Source: Methylobacterium nonmethylotrophicum (GTDB lineage: Bacteria; Pseudomonadota; Alphaproteobacteria; Rhizobiales; Beijerinckiaceae). Taken from it: a DNA stretch of 64,000 bases. The notes under the pieces are model-generated. The model made no database searches, had not been told where the DNA came from, and was given only the letters and a program-made list of their open reading frames with translations. The stretch lies in assembly GCF_004745635.1 (NCBI RefSeq), contig NZ_SRLB01000028.1, positions 16,001-80,000 on the forward strand, read 5' to 3'. Below, piece after piece: positions 34,425-43,438 of the stretch. The position numbers and the translations under genes are program-made. Position 1 is the first letter of the stretch; every line of letters begins with the position of its first letter.

Positions 34425-35639
34425 ATGCCCGTGGCCGCTTCCCAGCTCCGCATCGCCGCAGACCTTGCTCCGTCGGAGCCGGCGCACCGGCCCGCCTCCG
34501 CCCCGCGGGAGCGGATCCTCCACGTCTTCCGGGCGCCGGTCGGCGGCCTGTTTCGGCACGTCCTCGACGTGACGCGGCTGCAGGTGGCGGCGGGCCACGC
34601 GGTCGGCCTCTTCTGCGATGCGAGCACCGGGGGCAGCCGGGCCGAGGCGGCCCTCGAGGAACTGGCACCGGACCTCGCCCTCGGCCTCACCCGGCTGCCG
34701 ATGCGCCGCAACCCGCATCCGAGCGACGTCGCGGCGCTCATGGCGCTCTCCGGCCTCGTGCGCCGCGCCGCGCCCACCGTGCTGCACGGCCACGGCTCCA
34801 AGGGCGGCCTGTTCGCCCGCCTGGCGCTCGCCGGACCGCAGGCGCGGCCGGTGCGGGCCTACACGCCCCATGGCGGCAGCTTCAACTACCGGCCCGGCAC
34901 GCCCCTGCACCGCCTCTACATGGCGGCGGAGGGCCTGCTCACCCGCCGCACCGACGTTTTCCTGTTCGAGAGCGACTACATCGCCGGGCGCTACCGGGCC
35001 TATGTCGGGCCGACCGACCGGCTGGTGCGGGTGGTGCATAACGGCATCGGGGCGGAGGAATTCGCTCCCATCGTGCCGGCCCCGGATCCGTTCGACCTCG
35101 TCTATATCGGCGAATTGCGCGAGGCGAAGGGGGTGCCGGTGCTGTTCGAGGCGCTGGCGCGCCTGCGCCGGGAGCAGGGGCGGACCCTGAACCTGCTGGT
35201 CGTCGGCTCGGGGCCGGACGACGTCGCCCTGCGCAACCGGGTCGCCGATCTCGGCCTCGCGCAGCATGTGCAGTTCGAGCCGCCGCAGCCGATCCGCGCC
35301 GCCCTGAGCCGCGCCACCGTGATGGTGGTGCCCTCCCTGGCCGAATCGCTGCCCTACGTCGTCCTCGAGGCCGCCGCTGCGGCGCAGCCCCTCGTCTCGA
35401 CCGATGTCGGGGGCATCCCGGAGATCTTCGGTCCTGCCGCCCCGGCCCTGGTGCCGCCCCGCGACGCCGCCGCCCTGGCGGGCGCGATCCTGCGCAAGAT
35501 CGACCAGGATCCCGAGCAGCGCCGCGGCGAGGCGGCGGCGCTCAGCGCCTTCGTGCGCTGCCGCTTCTCGATGAACCGGATGGCCGAGGACGGGCTCGCC
35601 GGATACGCCGCCGCCCGTGCCCGGCGCGACCGCGGCTGA
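34425..35639 (+). CDS. Glycosyltransferase family 4
   Basis: 404 residues, GT-B fold. The N-terminal Rossmann domain shows ILHVFRAPVGGLFRHVLDVT (36-55) and TVLHGHGSKGGLFARLALAG, then YTPHGGSFNYRPGTPLHRLY. The C-terminal domain has DLVYIGELREAKGVPVLFEA, LLVVGSGPDDVALRNRVADL and the EX7E donor motif PSLAESLPYVVLEAAAAAQP. It would transfer a sugar from an NDP-sugar to the growing lipid-linked repeat unit in the cytoplasm. It lies between the export lipoprotein and the initiating transferase on the same strand. Confidence 0.9.
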   Translation: MPVAASQLRIAADLAPSEPAHRPASAPRERILHVFRAPVGGLFRHVLDVTRLQVAAGHAVGLFCDASTGGSRAEAALEELAPDLALGLTRLPMRRNPHPSDVAALMALSGLVRRAAPTVLHGHGSKGGLFARLALAGPQARPVRAYTPHGGSFNYRPGTPLHRLYMAAEGLLTRRTDVFLFESDYIAGRYRAYVGPTDRLVRVVHNGIGAEEFAPIVPAPDPFDLVYIGELREAKGVPVLFEALARLRREQGRTLNLLVVGSGPDDVALRNRVADLGLAQHVQFEPPQPIRAALSRATVMVVPSLAESLPYVVLEAAAAAQPLVSTDVGGIPEIFGPAAPALVPPRDAAALAGAILRKIDQDPEQRRGEAAALSAFVRCRFSMNRMAEDGLAGYAAARARRDRG

Positions 35640-35794
35640 CGGGGGAGGGGCCCGGCGCCCGGTTCCCGTTCGATTTTCCACAAACCCCTCGCGGTCGTCT
35701 TAAGCCTTCCCTCAGGGCTGCGCGGCAGGGTCGAACGCATCACCATCGATCGACGCGGGTCATCTCCGCCACACAGCGTTACCGGAACCCCCCC

Positions 35795-37312
35795 ATGAGC
35801 GCGTTCGACGTTCGCGACATCCTCAAGACCGCGGTGGCCCAGCAGGCCGGCCAGGGCCGCGAGGCCGTGCCCCCCGCCGAGACCATCGCCCCGGTGCGGC
35901 CGGAGCCGGTCGTCTCGCCGGTGGTCTTCACCGGCTGCGTCCGGGCCGTCGAGTTCGGCCTCGTCGCGCTGGCGGGCCTCTGTGCCCAGCGCTGGCTGCT
36001 CGCCGGGACGGTGCCGCTCCATCTCGGCTACGTGGGGGCGATCCTCGGCCTCGCGACCCTCAACGTGCTGGTGCTGCAGGCGCTTGGCGCCTACGGCATC
36101 CGGGCGTTCCGGGCCTTCTTCAGCGTCGGCGCCCGGGTGGTGCTCGGCTGGTCGCTGGTGATGCTGCTCGCCGCCACCATGCTGTTCTTCGCCAAGCTCG
36201 GCGACCAGTATTCGCGGCTGTGGCTGATGAGCGTCTATGGCGGCGGCCTGGCGCTGCTGGTGGTCGAGCGCCTGGCGCTCTCCCTGGTGGTGAGCGCGCA
36301 GATGCGCCGCGGCCGCTTCGACCGGCGCGTCGCCATCGTGGGCGGCGGCGAGGCGGCCGAGGCGCTGATCCGGGCGATCGAGGCGCAGAGCGATTCCGGC
36401 CTCAAGGTCGTGGGGCTGTTCGACGACCGCAGCGACGGCCGCTCGGCCGACGTGGTGGCGGGCTACCCGAAGCTCGGCACCGTCAGCGACCTCGTCGCCT
36501 TCGCCCGGCGCACCAAGGTCGACCTGATCGTGTTCACGCTGCCGATCTCGGCCGAGGCGCGCATCCTGCAGATGCTGGCCAAGCTCTGGGTCCTGCCGGT
36601 CGACATCCGCCTCTCGGCCCATGCTTCGAAGCTCCGCTTGCGCCCGCGCAGCTACTCCTATCTCGGTTCGGTGCCGGTGCTCGACGTGTTCGACCGCCCG
36701 ATCGCCGACTGGGACGTGGTGGTCAAGGGCGTGTTCGACCGCGTGGTCGGTGCGGTGCTGCTGCTCATGCTCTCGCCCGTGATGCTGGCGGTCGGGCTCG
36801 CCGTGAAGCTGACCTCGCCGGGCCCGGTCTTCTTCCGCCAGAAGCGCCACGGCTTCAACAACGAGATCATCGACGTCTACAAGTTCCGCTCGATGTATGT
36901 CGACCAGTGCGACTACACCGCCGCCAAGGTCGTGACCAAGGGCGACCCACGGGTGACCCCGGTCGGCCGCTTCATCCGCAAGAGCTCGCTCGACGAGCTG
37001 CCCCAGCTGATCAACGTTGTGAAGGGTGACCTCTCGCTCGTTGGCCCGCGCCCGCACGCCCTTCAGGCCAAGGCCGCCAACACCCTCTACGACCAGGTCG
37101 TCGACGGCTACTTCGCCCGCCACAAGGTGAAGCCCGGCATCACCGGCTGGGCCCAGATCAACGGCTGGCGCGGCGAGACCGACACCAACGAGAAGATCCA
37201 GCGCCGGGTCGAGCACGACCTCTACTACATCGAGAACTGGTCGGTGTTCTTCGACCTGCAGATCCTGGCGATGACCCCGCTGGCGCTGTTCAAGACGGAG
37301 AACGCGTATTGA
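35795..37312 (+). CDS. Undecaprenyl-phosphate sugar phosphotransferase (WcaJ-type)
   Basis: 505 residues. Four to five N-terminal membrane helices (about 45-165), a CoA-binding-like Rossmann segment RVAIVGGGEAAEALIRAI (about 178-195), a further helix AVLLLMLSPVMLAVGLAVKL, and the C-terminal Bac_transf domain. Catalytic motifs: SPGPVFFRQKRHGFNNEIID, VYKFRSMYVDQCD, FIRKSSLDELPQLINVVKGD and LSLVGPRPHA. Enzymes of this length attach glucose-1-P (or a related sugar-1-P) to undecaprenyl phosphate to start exopolysaccharide synthesis. Which sugar is used cannot be read from the sequence. Confidence 0.93.
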   Translation: MSAFDVRDILKTAVAQQAGQGREAVPPAETIAPVRPEPVVSPVVFTGCVRAVEFGLVALAGLCAQRWLLAGTVPLHLGYVGAILGLATLNVLVLQALGAYGIRAFRAFFSVGARVVLGWSLVMLLAATMLFFAKLGDQYSRLWLMSVYGGGLALLVVERLALSLVVSAQMRRGRFDRRVAIVGGGEAAEALIRAIEAQSDSGLKVVGLFDDRSDGRSADVVAGYPKLGTVSDLVAFARRTKVDLIVFTLPISAEARILQMLAKLWVLPVDIRLSAHASKLRLRPRSYSYLGSVPVLDVFDRPIADWDVVVKGVFDRVVGAVLLLMLSPVMLAVGLAVKLTSPGPVFFRQKRHGFNNEIIDVYKFRSMYVDQCDYTAAKVVTKGDPRVTPVGRFIRKSSLDELPQLINVVKGDLSLVGPRPHALQAKAANTLYDQVVDGYFARHKVKPGITGWAQINGWRGETDTNEKIQRRVEHDLYYIENWSVFFDLQILAMTPLALFKTENAY

Positions 37313-37343
37313 GGGCGGAGGCCGGGGGACCGGTGTAGGGCCG

Positions 37344-37363
37344 GCGGGATCGCGCGATCCCGC
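37344..37363. terminator. 20-bp perfect palindrome between convergent genes
   Basis: GCGGGATCGCGCGATCCCGC lies 31 bases after the WcaJ-type stop and 37 bases before the stop of the convergent DoxX-like gene. Its symmetry and position suit a bidirectional terminator; a dimeric protein site is possible. Confidence 0.4.
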
Positions 37364-37400
37364 ACGCCCTTCGATCGACCGCGGCAGGGACGATCCCGCC

Positions 37401-37799
37401 TCAGGCCCGCTGGGCCGCGATCCACCGCAGCGAGAGCGTGACGTCGTCGCGGTGCCGGTAGGCCAGGCCGGCGAGCAGGATGAGCAGCACCAGCGCCGGC
37501 AGCGCCAGGGCGACCGGGTCGCCGGCCCGCAGGTGGCTGACGGCCGCCCCCACCATGATGACCATGAGCAGGAGGGCGCCGAAGGCCGTGCCGCCCCGCA
37601 CCCAGAGCAGCACCGCACCGTAGAGCTGGGCGGCGCCCACCACGTACATGAACCACAACGGATAGCCGAAGCGCGCGAAGACCGCGACCTCGAACGGCAC
37701 GGCCGCGAACTTCATCCCGGCCGCGATCACGAACAAAGCCGTGATCAGGACGCGCAGCAGCAGCGCGGCGAGGCTGGGCCAGGTGCGGGTGGAGGTCAT
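37401..37799 (-). CDS. DoxX-like small integral membrane protein
   Basis: 132 residues, four hydrophobic helices: LLLRVLITALFVIAAGMKFA (14-33), YPLWFMYVVGAAQLYGAVLL, GALLLMVIMVGAAVSHLRAG and VALALPALVLLILLAGLAYR. The spacing and the AAGMKFA and FGYPLWFMYVVGAAQL motifs match DoxX/DoxX-like proteins, which have poorly defined redox or stress roles in the inner membrane. It converges with the EPS operon and precedes two tiny ORFs on the same strand upstream. Confidence 0.8.
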   Translation of the reverse strand: MTSTRTWPSLAALLLRVLITALFVIAAGMKFAAVPFEVAVFARFGYPLWFMYVVGAAQLYGAVLLWVRGGTAFGALLLMVIMVGAAVSHLRAGDPVALALPALVLLILLAGLAYRHRDDVTLSLRWIAAQRA

Positions 37800-37886
37800 G
37801 GCATTCTCCTGCGGCAGGCTTGGATCAGGTGCGAGATTGAGCCCGATGGGTCGGGGTCCGGCCGCCCGGCCTCTGCGCTGCCGCTC

Positions 37887-37994
37887 TCAGCGGCTCACGG
37901 CCAGCAGGAAGGCGATGTTGCAGGCGAGCAGCAGGGCGAGGCCGGCGAGCACGGTGGAGGCGAGCATGGTGGAGGCCGAGTATCTTGACGGCAT
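37887..37994 (-). CDS. Putative 35-residue single-span membrane peptide
   Basis: MPSRYSASTMLASTVLAGLA, then a hydrophobic run LLLACNIAFLLAV ending SR. Its ATG overlaps the stop of the next upstream ORF (TGATG at 37992-37996), giving translational coupling but no Shine-Dalgarno of its own. One membrane span from about residue 10 to 33. It may be a genuine micro-protein, or the frameshifted tail of the upstream secreted protein. No family recognised. Confidence 0.3.
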   Translation of the reverse strand: MPSRYSASTMLASTVLAGLALLLACNIAFLLAVSR

Positions 37995-38167
37995 CAGCCG
38001 ATGTAAGGCCACGCCCGCAACGGGCAGGTGGACTCGGACGCCGAGGCGCGGTCCGGAGCGCCGCTCGCCTGGTCGATCGGCACGATATGCGCCGATCCGG
38101 CCGGGGTCAGCGCGCCCGCGCCGGCCAGGATCGCGGCCGCGGTCAGGATTCGAAGAATGGTCCGCAT
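37994..38167 (-). CDS. Small secreted protein (57 residues)
   Basis: Signal peptide MRTILRILTAAAILAGAGAL with a likely cut near SAH (about 26), then HIVPIDQASGAPDRASASES and a C-terminal TCPLRAWPYIG. The Cys-Pro-x-Arg-x-Trp-Pro-Tyr ending resembles small periplasmic proteins of Rhizobiales that continue a few residues to a second Cys, so the stop may result from a one-base change. Read one frame over, the next codons give SADAVKILG. Function unknown. Confidence 0.4.
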   Translation of the reverse strand: MRTILRILTAAAILAGAGALTPAGSAHIVPIDQASGAPDRASASESTCPLRAWPYIG

Positions 38168-38344
38168 CGCAAAGTCCCGTCTCGGCCTCGTCGGGCCGTC
38201 GATGACAGGGCGTTTACGGCTTGACCATTGCGGCGCGATTGCGTGGCGTGTTGCGTGCCAAGTCGTTCAGACGCTCCCGCGGCGCGCGGTGATCTGGTTC
38301 ATGCGATGTCCGCCTGATGCGTTCGTAGAACAATGGAACGCGTC

Positions 38345-38370
38345 TCCCCTCTCCGGTGTGGGAGAGGGGA
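38345..38370. repeat. Intergenic hairpin of the CCCCTCTCC...GGAGAGGGG type
   Basis: TCCCCTCTCC, loop GGTGTG, GGAGAGGGGA: a perfect 10-bp stem in the 320-bp gap 38168-38488. The same motif occurs twice at 52727-52940. The remainder of this gap has no gene or signal I can support; it should contain the promoter for the small secreted ORF at its left edge. Confidence 0.55.
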
Positions 38371-38488
38371 TCCCGCGCCTTGGTCTTGTCGGTATCGCTC
38401 AAGGGGAGACCCGGTTCACGACCGGGTTCTGCGCTCGCGCCAAGCCCCGCGGCGCCGGCGATCAGCGCCCGTCGCGGGCCGCTCGTCG

Positions 38489-40366
38489 TCACTCCGCCTT
38501 GGCGTCCACCGTCAGGCGGTCGAAGATCTTGCCCGGGCTGGCGGCGGTGCTGAAATCGACGAGGCCGAGCCCGCCCGGATCCTTGGCGGCGGCGCTGACC
38601 GAGAGCCGGCCGGGCTTGACCACGAAGCGGGACACCGCCTGGCCGAGCGCCTTGGCGGAGGGCGAGTTGCCGAGCACCGCCGGGATGCCGAGCATCGCCG
38701 CGGTGCCGTATTCGCGCTGCAGCTCCTCGGGCTTGAGGCTCTGGGCCTTGGCCTGCTGGGCGACGAAGCGCTGGAACAGGCCGCCATTCTCGAGGGTCAG
38801 GGCGAGGGACTTGGCGCTGGCGCCGAGGAGCGCCATCGACGAGACCATCGGCTCGGGGTCGAACACCTCCTTGCCGATGCCGCCGATCGTGCCGGTGATC
38901 CGGACGGTGCCCATGTCCTTGCCCGACAGCGTCACGTCCCGCAGGCTCACCTCCCGGGCGGCCTCGTCCCAGCGGGCATCGACCAGGCCCGAGAGGTCGA
39001 GGGCGGTGTAGCCGAGGCCTGCGAGGTCGGAGAGCACCGGGGCCGCCGTGCCGGGCGGGACCGCGCAGGTGAATCCGTCGAAGGCGAAGCGCGAGGCGGT
39101 CGGGACGCCGTCGCGCGGCTCGCTCGCGTCGAGGCTGGCGCTGCGCAGGGCGAAGCGCATCGGTCCCGACGCGGCGAGCGGGTCCTTGGCCGAGTCCTGC
39201 GCCGGCAGGTCGACGTCGAGGCTCTCCAGGGCGAGGCGGCCGAGGGACGGGGCGTAGCGGCGCAGCTCGGCCCGGTCGAGGGGCTTGCCGGCGGCCTGGC
39301 GCATGACATCCAGCACCGGCTTGAGCGAGAGGCCGGAGAGGGTCAGGCCCTTGAGGGTGAAGCGCCCGGCGGGCGCCTCGACCGACAGGCCCTCGGCCCG
39401 CATCTGGCCGGGCCTCGTCTCACCTTGCTTGGCGTCGCCGGCCCCGCCCTCGGGCCCGAAAATGAGACGGGCGAGGCTCGCCTGGACCGCGGCCGGACGC
39501 CCGCCGGGCTCGCCGGGGGCGGCCAGGGTAATGCCGCTGATCTCGATCCCGCCGAAGCTGACCCCGTCGAGCAGGTCGGCGGCGAGGCCCATGAGGCGGG
39601 TGCGCTCCACCCCGTCCGCCTTGTCCGCCCCCTCGGCCAGGGTCCGGGCGGTCTCGCCCCAGGGCCTCGCGGTAGGCCGGCCGGCGAGGTCGCGGGCGTC
39701 GATGCGGGCGATCCGGAAGGCCGCCCCGTCCGGGCCGGTGAGCGCGATGTCCTCGGCGGTGACGCCGGCATAGATCCGCACCGGCGCGGCACCCGGGCCG
39801 CCGGCCTCGGTGAGGAAGCGCGCCAAGCCCGCCAGGTCGACCTCGCGGGCGTTCAACCGGCCGTAGGCGCCGGCGGCGTCGGGGCCCGGCCCCTCGACCG
39901 TGAGGGTGGCGCCGCCGGCCTCCAGCGTGCCGATCCGGCCCGCCGTCACGTCCCGGGCGACGACGTCGTGGTAGACCGCGACCTGGACGCGCCCGCCGGC
40001 CGGCTGCTCGACCCGCAGCACCGGGATCACGATCTCGCGGGCGGTGAGCCGTTCGAGCCGGCTCCGCCACGGCGCGGGACCGGCGGGATCGAGCACGGCC
40101 CGCGCCTCGTCCGCCGACAGGGCGGTCCCGCGCAGCTCGACCTTCGGGGCCTTGAGGGTGATCGGCCCGAGGGGCAGCACGACCTCGTCGAGGGCGACGG
40201 TAGCCTGCGCCGCGGCAGCGGCAGCGTTCGGCAGCACGCCGGCGGTCTGCGCTGCGGCCGGGCCGCCGAGGAGCCAGGCGGAGCCGGGCGGGATGCCGGC
40301 GAGCGCCGCGCAGGCGGTCAACCCGAGCGCGGCCCGGGCCACGCCCGTTGTCAGAGAGCGGGTCAT
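38489..40366 (-). CDS. Large periplasmic protein of unknown function
   Basis: 625 residues, not recognised with certainty. Signal peptide (LTTGVARAALGLTACAALAG, cleavage after about AAAQ near 40). The mature part is a succession of beta-rich modules of the kind seen in AsmA- or DUF945-like proteins: LPLGPITLKAPKVELRGTAL, RLTAREIVIPVLRVEQPAG, GGIEISGITLAAPGE, FTLKGLTLSGLSLKPVLDVM, ALESLDVDLPAQDS, EVSLRDVTLSGKDMGTVRIT. Repeated strand pairs with LxLxG endings suggest an envelope or lipid-handling role. It precedes erpA's 3' end by 32 bases on the same strand but shows no functional link. Confidence 0.75.
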   Translation of the reverse strand: MTRSLTTGVARAALGLTACAALAGIPPGSAWLLGGPAAAQTAGVLPNAAAAAAQATVALDEVVLPLGPITLKAPKVELRGTALSADEARAVLDPAGPAPWRSRLERLTAREIVIPVLRVEQPAGGRVQVAVYHDVVARDVTAGRIGTLEAGGATLTVEGPGPDAAGAYGRLNAREVDLAGLARFLTEAGGPGAAPVRIYAGVTAEDIALTGPDGAAFRIARIDARDLAGRPTARPWGETARTLAEGADKADGVERTRLMGLAADLLDGVSFGGIEISGITLAAPGEPGGRPAAVQASLARLIFGPEGGAGDAKQGETRPGQMRAEGLSVEAPAGRFTLKGLTLSGLSLKPVLDVMRQAAGKPLDRAELRRYAPSLGRLALESLDVDLPAQDSAKDPLAASGPMRFALRSASLDASEPRDGVPTASRFAFDGFTCAVPPGTAAPVLSDLAGLGYTALDLSGLVDARWDEAAREVSLRDVTLSGKDMGTVRITGTIGGIGKEVFDPEPMVSSMALLGASAKSLALTLENGGLFQRFVAQQAKAQSLKPEELQREYGTAAMLGIPAVLGNSPSAKALGQAVSRFVVKPGRLSVSAAAKDPGGLGLVDFSTAASPGKIFDRLTVDAKAE

Positions 40367-40398
40367 GGCGGAGCGTCCCGGTGAGGTGGTGCGGAGGC

Positions 40399-40725
40399 TT
40401 ACAGGGAGAACGAGGTGCCGCAGCCGCAGGAGGCGGTCGCCTGCGGGTTCTCGATCTTGAACGACTGGCCGATCAGGTCGTTGACGAAGTCGATCGTGGC
40501 GCCCTCCATGTACGGGAGCGAGGTCGGGTCGACCAGCACCGTGGCGCCGTCCTGCTCGACGGCGAGGTCGTCCTCGGCGCGATCCCGGGCGATGTCGAAG
40601 GCGTACTGGAACCCGGAGCAGCCGCCGCCATTCACGCTGATGCGCAGCATCGAGCCGGGGGGCTCGGCACCCATGATCTCGTTGATGCGGCGGGCGGCGC
40701 GGGACGTCAGGGTGATCGGGGTCAT
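40399..40725 (-). CDS. erpA: Iron-sulfur cluster insertion protein, A-type carrier
   Basis: 108 residues, HesB/IscA fold with the three cluster ligands Cys36 (GGGCSGFQY), Cys100 and Cys102 (ATASCGCGTSFSL). The opening TLTSRAARRINEIM and the segment VLVDPTSLPYMEGATIDFVN (ErpA-like) favour ErpA over IscA. It delivers Fe-S clusters to apo-enzymes in the cytoplasm. It is divergent from dgt across 108 bp, a conserved arrangement in alphaproteobacteria. Confidence 0.93.
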   Translation of the reverse strand: MTPITLTSRAARRINEIMGAEPPGSMLRISVNGGGCSGFQYAFDIARDRAEDDLAVEQDGATVLVDPTSLPYMEGATIDFVNDLIGQSFKIENPQATASCGCGTSFSL

Positions 40726-40833
40726 CGACGGCTTCTCGGGTGGGGGTCCGACGTGCGATGGCAACATAGGAATGGACGGCGGGCGCCGCAACAGCCGCGT
40801 CCGGCCGCCCAGGATGGCGAGGGGATCTGGAAC

Positions 40834-42069
40834 GTGAGACGGACAGGCGAGCGCTGGCGGGCCCCCTACGGCAGCGACCCGTTCGCGTCGCGCGGGCGGC
40901 TGATCCCGGAGGCCGCCTCGCCGACCCGCACCGACTTCCAGCGCGACCGCGACCGGGTGGTGCATTCCGCCTCGTTCCGGCGCCTCAAGCACAAGACGCA
41001 AGTGTTCGTCCACCACGAGGGCGACCATTACCGCACCCGCCTGACCCACACCCTGGAGGTGAGCCAGATCGCCCGGGCGCTGGCCCGGGCGCTCGGCCTG
41101 GACGAGGACCTGGCGGAGGCGCTGGCGCTCGCCCACGACCTCGGCCACACCTGCTTCGGCCATACCGGCGAGGACGCGCTCCATGCCTGCATGCGCGACC
41201 ACGGCGGCTTCGACCACAACGCCCAGGCCCTGCGCCTGGTGACCCGGCTGGAGCGGCGCTACGCCACCTTCGACGGGCTCAACCTGACCTGGGAGACGCT
41301 GGAGGGGCTGGTCAAGCACAACGGCCCGCTCCTGGCCCGCGACGGCCGGCCGACGCCGCACTACGCCGAGAGAGGCATCCCGGCGGCGATCCTCGAGTAC
41401 AATGCCGTCAACGACCTCGACCTGGCGACCTTCGCGGGGCCCGAGGCCCAGGTGGCGGCGCTCGCCGACGACATCGCGTACGACGCCCACGACCTCGACG
41501 ACGGGTTGCGGGCCGACCTCTTCCGCCTCGACGACCTGCGCGAGATCCCGTTCCTCGCCGGCCTCCTCGATGAGATCCGCCACGCCTATCCGGGCCTCGA
41601 GCGCTCGCGGGTGGTGCACGAGCTGGCCCGGCGGGTGATCACCCGCTTCGTCGAGGACGTGATCGCCGTGACGGAAGGCCGCCTCGCCGCGCTGAACCCG
41701 GCCGACGCCGCCGCGGTGCGCCATGCCCCGGGCCCGGTGGCAGCCTTCTCCGACGCGATGGCGGCGGCCGACCGGGACATCAAGACCTTCCTGTTCGCCC
41801 GGATGTACCGGCATCCCGGCGTGATGGCGGTGCGCCGGCGCGCCGCCTCGATCGTCGAGGACCTCTTCTCCACCTTCCGCCGCGACCCGACCCGGATGCC
41901 GGAGGAGTGGAGCGCCGGCCTCGCCGGACCCGACGACCCCCGCACGCCCCGCCGGGTCGCCGACTTCATCGCCGGCATGACCGACAATTACGCGGTGAGC
42001 CAGCACCGCCGGCTCTTTCCCGAGACGCCGGACCTGCACTGGGTGATCTGGCCGGGGCTGGAGGAATGA
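40834..42069 (+). CDS. Deoxyguanosinetriphosphate triphosphohydrolase-like protein
   Basis: 411 residues from GTG 40834. HD-domain phosphohydrolase: SASFRRLKHKTQVFVHHEGD, HYRTRLTHTLEVSQIARALA (His of HD), LALAHDLGHTCFGHTGEDAL (His-Asp pair, about 100-119) and LADDIAYDAHDLDDGLRADL with the last metal-binding Asp. The length and motifs match type 2 dGTPase-like proteins, which release triphosphate from dNTPs to control pool size. Divergent from erpA. Confidence 0.93.
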   Translation: MRRTGERWRAPYGSDPFASRGRLIPEAASPTRTDFQRDRDRVVHSASFRRLKHKTQVFVHHEGDHYRTRLTHTLEVSQIARALARALGLDEDLAEALALAHDLGHTCFGHTGEDALHACMRDHGGFDHNAQALRLVTRLERRYATFDGLNLTWETLEGLVKHNGPLLARDGRPTPHYAERGIPAAILEYNAVNDLDLATFAGPEAQVAALADDIAYDAHDLDDGLRADLFRLDDLREIPFLAGLLDEIRHAYPGLERSRVVHELARRVITRFVEDVIAVTEGRLAALNPADAAAVRHAPGPVAAFSDAMAAADRDIKTFLFARMYRHPGVMAVRRRAASIVEDLFSTFRRDPTRMPEEWSAGLAGPDDPRTPRRVADFIAGMTDNYAVSQHRRLFPETPDLHWVIWPGLEE

Positions 42070-42119
42070 GAGGGGCCAGCCGCCCGCGCCGTGCCTCGAC
42101 AGTCTTGCCATCCTCCACC

Positions 42120-42214
42120 GTCATCCCGGGGCCGCGAAGGCGGAACAGGGATCCATGATGGGCGAGGGTGCGCGATGAGGCGGCGCGCGGTGCGCTGCCC
42201 GGCCCCGGGATGAC
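42120..42214. repeat. 95-bp intergenic element with 14-bp terminal inverted repeats
   Basis: Starts GTCATCCCGGGGCC and ends GGCCCCGGGATGAC, exact reverse complements, then CAGGAGG as at 6934. Related to the 140-bp element at 6794-6933 but shorter inside. It lies in the 328-bp gap between the dGTPase gene and the sulfonate-type importer. No coding capacity. Confidence 0.65.
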
Positions 42215-42284
42215 CAGGAGGACGTGACGACGACCGAGGGGATCGCCGGACATTCTCCTCCCGGCCGGCGTCCAGAAAGAAATT

Positions 42285-42334
42285 CATGCTTCAGATCGGC
42301 CTGAATGAAGATTTATCTTCTTATCTCCGCGCCG
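42285..42334 (+). promoter_or_regulatory. AT-rich dyads upstream of the SsuA-like operon
   Basis: TTCAG, 6 bases, CTGAA (42292-42307) and GAAGAT-TT-ATCTTC (42307-42320) lie about 80-105 bases before the ATG at 42398, in a conspicuously AT-rich patch. They are reasonable promoter or operator candidates for the importer operon; no regulator gene is adjacent. Confidence 0.3.
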
Positions 42335-42397
42335 TTCTTGCTCCCTCGCAGCAGATTGCCCTAAGCGGAGCCGGTCACTTCCCTTCGACGGCCGGCC

Positions 42398-43438
42398 ATG
42401 ACCCTCACGCGACGCAGCATCCTCCGGGCAGCCCCGGTCCTCGCGACCGGAGCGGTGCTGGGCGCCGGGCCGGGCGCCCTTGCGCAGGGCCGCGCGGTGC
42501 CGCTGCGGGTCGGCGTGATCCCGATCCTCGCCACCGCGCCGCTCTTCGTCGCCGAGAAGGAGGGCTGGCTGAAGGAGGCGGGCCTCTCGCTCGCCGTCAC
42601 CACCTTCGAGTCGGGGCCGAACATGATCCAGGCCCTGGCCTCGGGGACCCTCGACGTCTACGTCGCCGGCGTCGCGCCGCTCGGCGTCGCCCGGGCGAAG
42701 GGCATCGACGTCAAGGTGGTCGCCGCCACCTCCGTCGAGGAGAACGTCTTCGTCGCAGGCCCGAAGCTCGCCCGCCTCGCCGAGCCCGGCGTCGCGCCGG
42801 CCGAGGTCTTCCGCCGCTACCGCGCGGCGAACGGCAGCCCGGCGCGGCTCGCGACCCAGCCCCTCGGCTCGGTGCCCAACACCACCCTGCAGCACTGGCT
42901 GTGGGAGGTGGCCAAAGTCGACCGGACGGACGTCACGATCGTGTCGATGGGGATCGATGCGACCCAGCAGGCCGTGCTCGCGGGCGCCGTCGAGGGCGGA
43001 ACCTTGCGCGAGCCCGCGGTCTCCATCGTCACCGGCCGCAACCCGGCGATCCGCCTGATGGCGCTCGGCGGCGAGATGTTCCCGAGCCAGCCCGGCACCG
43101 TCGTGGCGCTGACGCGCGCCCTTCTCGACAAGGAGCCCGGGGCCGCGCAAGCCATCGTGACCGGCATCGTGCGGGCGGTCGACCTGATCGGCCGCGATCC
43201 GGAGCGCGTCGCCCCGACCATCGAGGCGGCCCTCGGCAAGGGGCTCGTCGACACCGCGACCATCCGCCGGGCACTGGCCTCGCCGGCGACGCGATTCACC
43301 GCCGATCCCCGCGCCATCGTCGAGGCGACGGCGGCGATGCAGCGCTTCCAGGTCAGGATCGGGGCGCTCGAGCGCGAGGTGCCCCTCGACGGCCTGTTCG
43401 AGCCGCGCCTCTACGAGCGCGCGGTCGCCGGCAAGTGA
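42398..43438 (+). CDS. SsuA/TauA/NMT1-type ABC substrate-binding protein
   Basis: 346 residues with a twin-arginine-like signal (TLTRRSILRAAPVLATGAVL) and cleavage near ALAQ (29). The mature protein is a type II periplasmic receptor: VPLRVGVIPILATAPLFVAE, GPNMIQALASGTLDVYVAGV, APLGVARAKGIDVKVVAATS. This clan binds sulfonates, taurine, thiamine precursors or nitrate; no residue here decides among them. It starts a three-gene importer operon and is separated from the permease by a 14-bp tandem repeat. Confidence 0.88.
   Translation: MTLTRRSILRAAPVLATGAVLGAGPGALAQGRAVPLRVGVIPILATAPLFVAEKEGWLKEAGLSLAVTTFESGPNMIQALASGTLDVYVAGVAPLGVARAKGIDVKVVAATSVEENVFVAGPKLARLAEPGVAPAEVFRRYRAANGSPARLATQPLGSVPNTTLQHWLWEVAKVDRTDVTIVSMGIDATQQAVLAGAVEGGTLREPAVSIVTGRNPAIRLMALGGEMFPSQPGTVVALTRALLDKEPGAAQAIVTGIVRAVDLIGRDPERVAPTIEAALGKGLVDTATIRRALASPATRFTADPRAIVEATAAMQRFQVRIGALEREVPLDGLFEPRLYERAVAGK

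Noticed and set aside
33474..35794. TTAA/TTAACC motifs in the EPS intergenic regions as CtrA sites
   Set aside because: The half-sites at 33530-33550, 34300 and 34345 do not show the TTAA-N7-TTAA spacing, so CtrA control cannot be claimed.
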